Assembly: GCA_036787955.1 (NCBI GenBank)
Contig: DAIQOI010000004.1
Coordinates: 186,001 to 250,000 of the forward strand
Source: UBA2336 sp036787955
Lineage (GTDB): Bacteria > Bacteroidota > Bacteroidia > Cytophagales > Cyclobacteriaceae
Direction: 5' to 3'
DNA: 64,000 bases
Shown: one piece after another, positions 60,092 through 64,000 of the stretch
How positions within the stretch are numbered: position 1 is the first letter of the stretch
Layout of the letters: each line of letters begins with the position of its first letter
The notes under the pieces: generated by a model
What the model saw: only the letters and a program-made list of their open reading frames with translations
The model's database searches: none
What the model was told of the DNA's origin: nothing
Program-made: the position numbers and the translations under genes

Positions 60092-61333
60092 ATGAAGGTT
60101 TTTAAATTCGGTGGCGCATCGCTCAGGGATGCGGCAAGCGTGCTGAACATGGTGCGCATAGTAAGGCAACATGCCGGGCAGCCGTTGCTCATCGTTGTAT
60201 CGGCTATGGGCAAAACCACCAACGCATTGGAGCGCCTGATTCAGGAATTCATGAACCATCAGCCCGTGCACACCCGCATCGAGGAATTGCGCCATTACCA
60301 CCTGCACATTGCCACGGAGTTGATCGGCCACAACAGTGCCGCGCTCAAAAAAATTGATGCCCTTTTTAATGAGCTGACTGCAAGCCTTCGCCAGGGGCCG
60401 TTTGACGAAGTGTACGACCAGGTGGTATGCTATGGCGAGCTGCTTTCATCGGTAATTGTACAGGCGTTTATGGAGTCGGCAGGACTGCCCGCACTATGGC
60501 TGGACGCCCGCGATTACATCCTTACCGACAACTGCTACCGCGAAGGCAAGGTACAATGGGAAGAAACAGAACATCGCATTCGAAGGCTACATGCTGTTCT
60601 CAGCGAAAAAATAGTTGTAACCCAGGGATTCATAGGCCGCGCACCAAACAGGCTGACCACCACACTGGGAAGAGAGGGTTCAGATTATACAGCAGCCATT
60701 TTTGGTGCCTGCCTGGAGGTTGAATCGGTAACCATCTGGAAAGACGTACCTGGCGTGATGAGTGCCGACCCCAAGCGCATTCCCGATGCCGTGGTTTTTC
60801 CGGAACTGCCCTATAAAGAAGCTGCTGAAATGACCTACTACGGTGCATCGGTTATTCACCCCAAAACCATTAAGCCGCTGGCATTAAAAGGCATCCCGCT
60901 GTTGGTAAAAAGTTTTGCCGATCCGTCCTTGCCGGGCACGCGTATTCATGAATGCCATGTCGAGCACTTACCCCCGCTCATTGTGTTCAAGGAAAACCAA
61001 TGCCTGGTGTCGTGTAGGGTGATGGACTATACGTTCATCAACGAAGAGCACCTGCGCATTATTTTTCAGGCTTTGTCCGAACTGGATATCAAAATCAATG
61101 TAATGCAGAACTCTGCTATTTCGTTTTCCTTCTGCATTGACTTCCGCGAGAGTAGGCTGCAGGCGCTTATTGAAAAACTGCGCCATCATTTTGAGGTGTA
61201 TTATAACACCGATCTGCTGCTGATAACCGTAAAAAACTACGACACGCCTACTTTTGAAAAATACCGCAAAACACCGGGAGTACTTCTGGAGCAGTCATCG
61301 CGCTCAACGCTTCAGGTGCTGGTGCGGCAGTGA
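60092..61333 (+). CDS. lysC: Aspartate kinase
   Basis: A 413-residue aspartokinase that starts the aspartate amino-acid route (lysine, threonine, methionine). The N-terminal kinase domain opens KFGGASLRDA and includes VTQGFIGR and TTLGREGSDYTAAIFG. The C-terminal regulatory region (from about 300) carries ACT-type strands (ELDIKINVMQNSAISFSFCID), which bind end products. The length matches single-function enzymes. It is convergent with the phosphatase, overlapping it by 30 bases. The threonine it helps supply can be broken down by the tdh/kbl pair. Confidence 0.93.
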   Translation: MKVFKFGGASLRDAASVLNMVRIVRQHAGQPLLIVVSAMGKTTNALERLIQEFMNHQPVHTRIEELRHYHLHIATELIGHNSAALKKIDALFNELTASLRQGPFDEVYDQVVCYGELLSSVIVQAFMESAGLPALWLDARDYILTDNCYREGKVQWEETEHRIRRLHAVLSEKIVVTQGFIGRAPNRLTTTLGREGSDYTAAIFGACLEVESVTIWKDVPGVMSADPKRIPDAVVFPELPYKEAAEMTYYGASVIHPKTIKPLALKGIPLLVKSFADPSLPGTRIHECHVEHLPPLIVFKENQCLVSCRVMDYTFINEEHLRIIFQALSELDIKINVMQNSAISFSFCIDFRESRLQALIEKLRHHFEVYYNTDLLLITVKNYDTPTFEKYRKTPGVLLEQSSRSTLQVLVRQ

Positions 61334-61807
61334 GTATCGCCCGGCCAGATAGTCCAGAAAGCCTTCAACCGACCGGTCGAGGATTTGGAACACCTGCTGG
61401 AATCCCTCTTCACCTCCATAGTAGGGATCGGGTACTTCGCTGTTTTTAGCTTCCGGATCGAAATACCGCATCAGAAAAAGTTTACCCTCCAGACTTTTGC
61501 CCCCGGCCATGGCTACGATGTCGGCATAATTGTCTTTATCCATAGCCAGGATAAAATCAAAGCGTTCAAAGTCATCGCGCGAAAGCTGCCGGCCGCGGTG
61601 ATTGATTTCAATGCCATTATTTCTGGCATTGGCCACTGTTCTGCGATCGGGAGGATCGCCAATATGATAATCCGATGTTCCGCAGGAATCGGCATAAAAG
61701 TACTTTGACCAGCCGCGCTCATTAACCTTCTGTTTAAATAAGGCTTCGGCCAGCGGTGAGCGGCAGATGTTGCCCAGGCAAACAAACAGCACGTTTATTA
61801 CTTTCAT
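61304..61807 (-). CDS. Low-molecular-weight protein tyrosine phosphatase
   Basis: A 167-residue LMW-PTP. The catalytic loop CLGNICRS puts the nucleophile at Cys10 and the phosphate-binding Arg at residue 16. The general acid is in VPDPYYGG. The family length is about 150-170. Bacterial relatives act in capsule or polysaccharide control, or on arsenate; neither can be picked from sequence. The ATG at 61807 follows a perfect TAATTTTG -7 box (61846-61839, minus strand) by about 32 bases. It is convergent with aspartokinase, sharing 30 bases. Confidence 0.92.
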   Translation of the reverse strand: MKVINVLFVCLGNICRSPLAEALFKQKVNERGWSKYFYADSCGTSDYHIGDPPDRRTVANARNNGIEINHRGRQLSRDDFERFDFILAMDKDNYADIVAMAGGKSLEGKLFLMRYFDPEAKNSEVPDPYYGGEEGFQQVFQILDRSVEGFLDYLAGRYSLPHQHLKR

Positions 61808-61838
61808 CGGCTCAATAATCCGTTTATCCGGAAAGCTG

Positions 61839-61846
61839 CAAAATTA
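61839..61846 (-). promoter_or_regulatory. -7 box of the phosphatase gene
   Basis: Perfect TAATTTTG on the minus strand, about 32 bases before the start. No TTG at the usual upstream distance. Confidence 0.45.
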
Positions 61847-61923
61847 CGCCAACAACAGGTTACCGCACGACCATAGCTTGTATTTAAGGACGCATAGCAC
61901 ACTTTTTGCCGCCTTTTGGTTTG

Positions 61924-61958
61924 AAAAGCCCCTTCCTTTCCGAAGGGGTTTTTCTTTT
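61924..61958. terminator. Orphan terminator between divergent genes
   Basis: A 7-bp stem, CCCCTTC and GAAGGGG, extended by A-run/T-run pairs around a 6-base loop (61936-61941), then TTTTTCTTTT. It would end a plus-strand transcript, but no gene precedes it: the upstream gene reads away to the left. Confidence 0.75.
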
Positions 61959-62031
61959 ACCGGGCGGCAGCCGGGTTTTTCGGATTCAATATTTCCACGA
62001 AATTGCGTTCCGGTAAAACCACCGCATCTAT

Positions 62032-62805
62032 ATGGAATTTATCATCGTAACCGAACAATACGAGCCTGGCATTGCACTTATACAACTAAACCGGCCGAAA
62101 GAACTCAATGCACTGAACCGCAAGCTGATGGAAGAAGTGCGCGATGCACTTCAGGCCCTTGACAAAAACGAACAGGTGAAAGTAATCATTCTCACCGGCA
62201 ATGAGCAGGCCTTTGCAGCCGGTGCCGATATCAAACAAATGGCCGATAAGTCGGCCATTGATATGCTGCTGATCGACCAGTTCAGTACCTGGGATCAGAT
62301 TCGCAGAACCAAAAAGCCCATCATTGCAGCAGTAAGCGGTTTTGCATTGGGTGGAGGCTGCGAACTGGCCATGATGTGCGACCTGATCATTGCATCCGAA
62401 ACAGCCAAATTCGGCCAGCCGGAAATTAAAATAGGCACCATACCGGGTGCAGGTGGAACCCAGCGCCTGACCAGGGCCATTGGAAAAGCCAAAGCCATGG
62501 AACTCATACTTACCGGAAGGTTTCTGTCTGCTGAGGAGGCACATTTTTACGGGCTGGTAAACAAGGTGGTGCCAGTGGAGATGTTCCTGCACGAAGCCGT
62601 TGCGCTTGCACGAGAAATTGCGCAAATGTCACCGGTAGCTGTTCAACTGGCCAAGGAGGCTGTAAACCGTTCGTTTGAAACACACCTTGACGAAGGACTG
62701 GCGTTTGAGCGGAAAAATTTCTACCTCACCTTTGCCTCAGCCGACCAGAAAGAAGGCATGCAGGCATTTATTGAAAAAAGAAAACCTTCGTTTAAAGGAC
62801 ATTAA
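62032..62805 (+). CDS. Enoyl-CoA hydratase/isomerase family protein
   Basis: A 257-residue crotonase-fold enzyme, best matching short-chain enoyl-CoA hydratase. The oxyanion-hole block AAVSGFALGGGCELAMMCD is present. Both catalytic glutamates of classical hydratases can be placed, in PEIKIGTIPGAGGTQRL and in AMELILTG. It hydrates 2-enoyl-CoA in fatty-acid or amino-acid breakdown. A permease gene starts five bases after the stop. Confidence 0.92.
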   Translation: MEFIIVTEQYEPGIALIQLNRPKELNALNRKLMEEVRDALQALDKNEQVKVIILTGNEQAFAAGADIKQMADKSAIDMLLIDQFSTWDQIRRTKKPIIAAVSGFALGGGCELAMMCDLIIASETAKFGQPEIKIGTIPGAGGTQRLTRAIGKAKAMELILTGRFLSAEEAHFYGLVNKVVPVEMFLHEAVALAREIAQMSPVAVQLAKEAVNRSFETHLDEGLAFERKNFYLTFASADQKEGMQAFIEKRKPSFKGH

Positions 62806-62810
62806 AACCG

Positions 62811-63929
62811 ATGGAAACCGGAAATACTGCCGATTCGCGGGTGATACGGGTGGCAGCCTGGCTAATCATCCTTTCGGTTACGGTTTTCTGCCTGGTGTAC
62901 TTCAGCAGCTTTCTGCAGCCCATTGTAATAGCAGGTATGGTGTGGTATGCCGTATTTGAATTAAAACGCTCGATTCAAAAAATTAAAATCAAAGGAACCA
63001 CTTTCCCCAACTGGCTTAGCACCTCACTGGCTTTTATTATCATGATCCTTGCCATTGTTGGCATTTACGAAATTGTGGTGGTTAATCTGCGCATGATCAT
63101 CAACCGTTCCGACCTATACATTGCCAATTTCCGTGAAATGATCATCAGCCTGCAGACCAGTAAAGAATTTGAACTTGTTAAAGAAAAGCTTGTTGAGCTG
63201 GCAGCGCGATTTGATATACAACCCGTGCTCACTGCTGTTTTGAACAGCCTGACGAGCCTGGCCGGCAACCTTTTCATAATCATTATTTACGTGGCATTTC
63301 TCCTGGTAGAAGAAAAATTCTTCGGGAAAAAACTGGAACTTTGGGTAAAAGAACCTGATAAGCGGGAAAAAATTAACCACATTCTCAGTCAAATCGTTTC
63401 CTCCGTACGCAAATACATTGTGGTCAAAACCCAGATGAGCCTACTCACCGGGCTGCTGAGCTATTTCATTTTGATCCTCTTTAAAGTTGATTTTGCAGTA
63501 TGGTGGGCCTTTCTCATTTTTCTGCTGAACTACATTCCCTACATCGGATCTTTTTTTGCCACGGCATTTCCGGCCTTGTTTGCTTCGTTCCAGTTTCAGT
63601 CGTTCTGGGTATTGTTATGGGTTTTTCTGGCTATCCAGTCGGTACAGCTTCTGGTAGGCAATGTACTGGAGCCTAAGGTGATGGGCCGTACACTTAATTT
63701 AAGTCCGCTGGGTGTTTTGCTGGCACTTACCTTCTGGGGAATTATATGGGGAGTGCTGGGTATGCTGCTGTCGGTGCCTATTACTTCTGTAATGGTCATT
63801 ATCTGTTCCAGGTTTGAGTCTTCGCGCTTCATCGCCATCTGGCTATCGGAAACCGGTGAACTGGCACAACTGGAGCCCGTTCTTCAGACCGGCACCGAAG
63901 AAACAGCATCTGCCGATCTTCAAAAATAA
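62811..63929 (+). CDS. AI-2E family transporter
   Basis: A 372-residue inner-membrane protein of the AI-2E (PerM/UPF0118) family, with about eight hydrophobic helices and the long soluble segment (about 75-140) between the early helices. The C-terminal blocks NYIPYIGSFFA, LVGNVLEPKVMG and SPLGVLLALTFWGIIWGVLGMLLSVPI are typical. Family members export small molecules or exchange sodium and protons; the autoinducer-2 role is not general. It begins five bases after the hydratase gene, so the pair is probably one transcript. Confidence 0.9.
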   Translation: METGNTADSRVIRVAAWLIILSVTVFCLVYFSSFLQPIVIAGMVWYAVFELKRSIQKIKIKGTTFPNWLSTSLAFIIMILAIVGIYEIVVVNLRMIINRSDLYIANFREMIISLQTSKEFELVKEKLVELAARFDIQPVLTAVLNSLTSLAGNLFIIIIYVAFLLVEEKFFGKKLELWVKEPDKREKINHILSQIVSSVRKYIVVKTQMSLLTGLLSYFILILFKVDFAVWWAFLIFLLNYIPYIGSFFATAFPALFASFQFQSFWVLLWVFLAIQSVQLLVGNVLEPKVMGRTLNLSPLGVLLALTFWGIIWGVLGMLLSVPITSVMVIICSRFESSRFIAIWLSETGELAQLEPVLQTGTEETASADLQK

Positions 63930-63951
63930 AAAAGCCGGGAAGCGCCCCGGC
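63926..63951 (-). terminator. Terminator for a minus-strand gene entering from the right
   Basis: Stem GCCGGG and CCCGGC with a 6-base loop (63940-63945). On the minus strand it is followed by a TTTTTTATTTTTG run, so it would end transcription coming from the right edge. It may also serve the permease transcript. Confidence 0.7.
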
Positions 63952-63974
63952 ATTTGAAATCTTCCTGAAGAATT

Positions 63975-64000
63975 CTATCTGAATGTAAACCCTAACCCGA
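63975..64000 (-). CDS. Extreme C-terminus of a minus-strand protein
   Basis: Seven residues are in the window, reading GLGFTFR and then a TAG stop at 63975-63977. The alternating, Phe-ending pattern is common at the end of outer-membrane barrels, and a terminator stands just downstream on the same strand. The gene continues past the right edge. With so few residues this is tentative. Confidence 0.35.

Noticed and set aside
1..64000. tRNA, rRNA, CRISPR arrays, phage or intact insertion sequences
   Set aside because: I looked for cloverleaf-like stretches, spaced direct repeats, and transposase or integrase motifs and found none beyond the helix-turn-helix scrap.

Overview
The window reads as chromosomal DNA of a gliding or surface-associated member of the Bacteroidota, most likely order Cytophagales. 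This is inferred from gene content. It holds SprA (the giant type IX secretion, T9SS, translocon), PorT, an OmpA protein of the PorE kind, a cargo protein with a T9SS C-terminal sorting domain, Bacteroidota-restricted DUF4292, DUF4837 and DUF5606 proteins, a BT_3928-type DoxX protein and an SDR-type threonine dehydrogenase. Several promoters fit the Bacteroidota consensus TTG-N18/19-TAnnTTTG. Coding density is very high, many neighbouring genes overlap by 1-22 bases, and several genes can only start at GTG or TTG.

Layout. 1-8156: a molybdenum hydroxylase locus. It has the end of one molybdopterin subunit, a c-type cytochrome, a [2Fe-2S] subunit and a complete second molybdopterin subunit, then a terminator-flanked subtilase lipoprotein, a small lipoprotein, XdhC and a MocA-like nucleotidyltransferase (maturation). 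8170-12795: a TPR protein, a WG-repeat protein, and a flotillin/NfeD pair. 12864-17173: prolyl-tRNA synthetase, a tryptophan-rich secreted protein and an outer-membrane barrel protein. 17163-21119: shikimate kinase, a DoxX-like protein and DUF1599, divergent from folP and cdaA (c-di-AMP synthesis). 21152-23398: divergent kbl and tdh, which convert threonine to glycine. 23399-24291: an AT-rich, poorly coding islet. 24292-33899: a T9SS cargo protein, an O-antigen-type flippase, TPR, DUF4292 and EnvC-like proteins, then tatA, gatA and a LysM lytic transglycosylase.

33962-49538: DUF4837, maeB, ruvA, sprA, gcvH, lipA, gcvP. The H protein, its lipoyl synthase and the P protein lie side by side, so the carrier, the enzyme that modifies it and the decarboxylase that uses it are neighbours. 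A 55-residue membrane protein is encoded on the opposite strand just after gcvP. 49846-54294: an M28 peptidase, a cysteine-motif protein, a TauE/SafE permease, serine dehydratase and an SDR enzyme. 54294-57885: porT and ubiE in overlapping array, and the OmpA/PD40 protein. 58033-63929: engB, DUF5606, fructose-bisphosphatase, aspartokinase, a low-molecular-weight phosphatase, enoyl-CoA hydratase and an AI-2E family permease. The last bases appear to hold the end of a barrel protein on the minus strand.

Taken together, threonine-to-glycine conversion, glycine cleavage with lipoylation, and serine deamination form a one-carbon and amino-acid breakdown theme. SprA, PorT, the PorE-like protein and the sorted cargo form a secretion theme. 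I see no tRNA, rRNA, CRISPR array or intact insertion sequence. I did not find an unmistakable new system. The best leads are the AT-rich islet, the unlisted 55-residue membrane protein, the tryptophan-rich secreted protein next to a barrel, the gcvH-lipA-gcvP unit and the dual molybdopterin-subunit locus.
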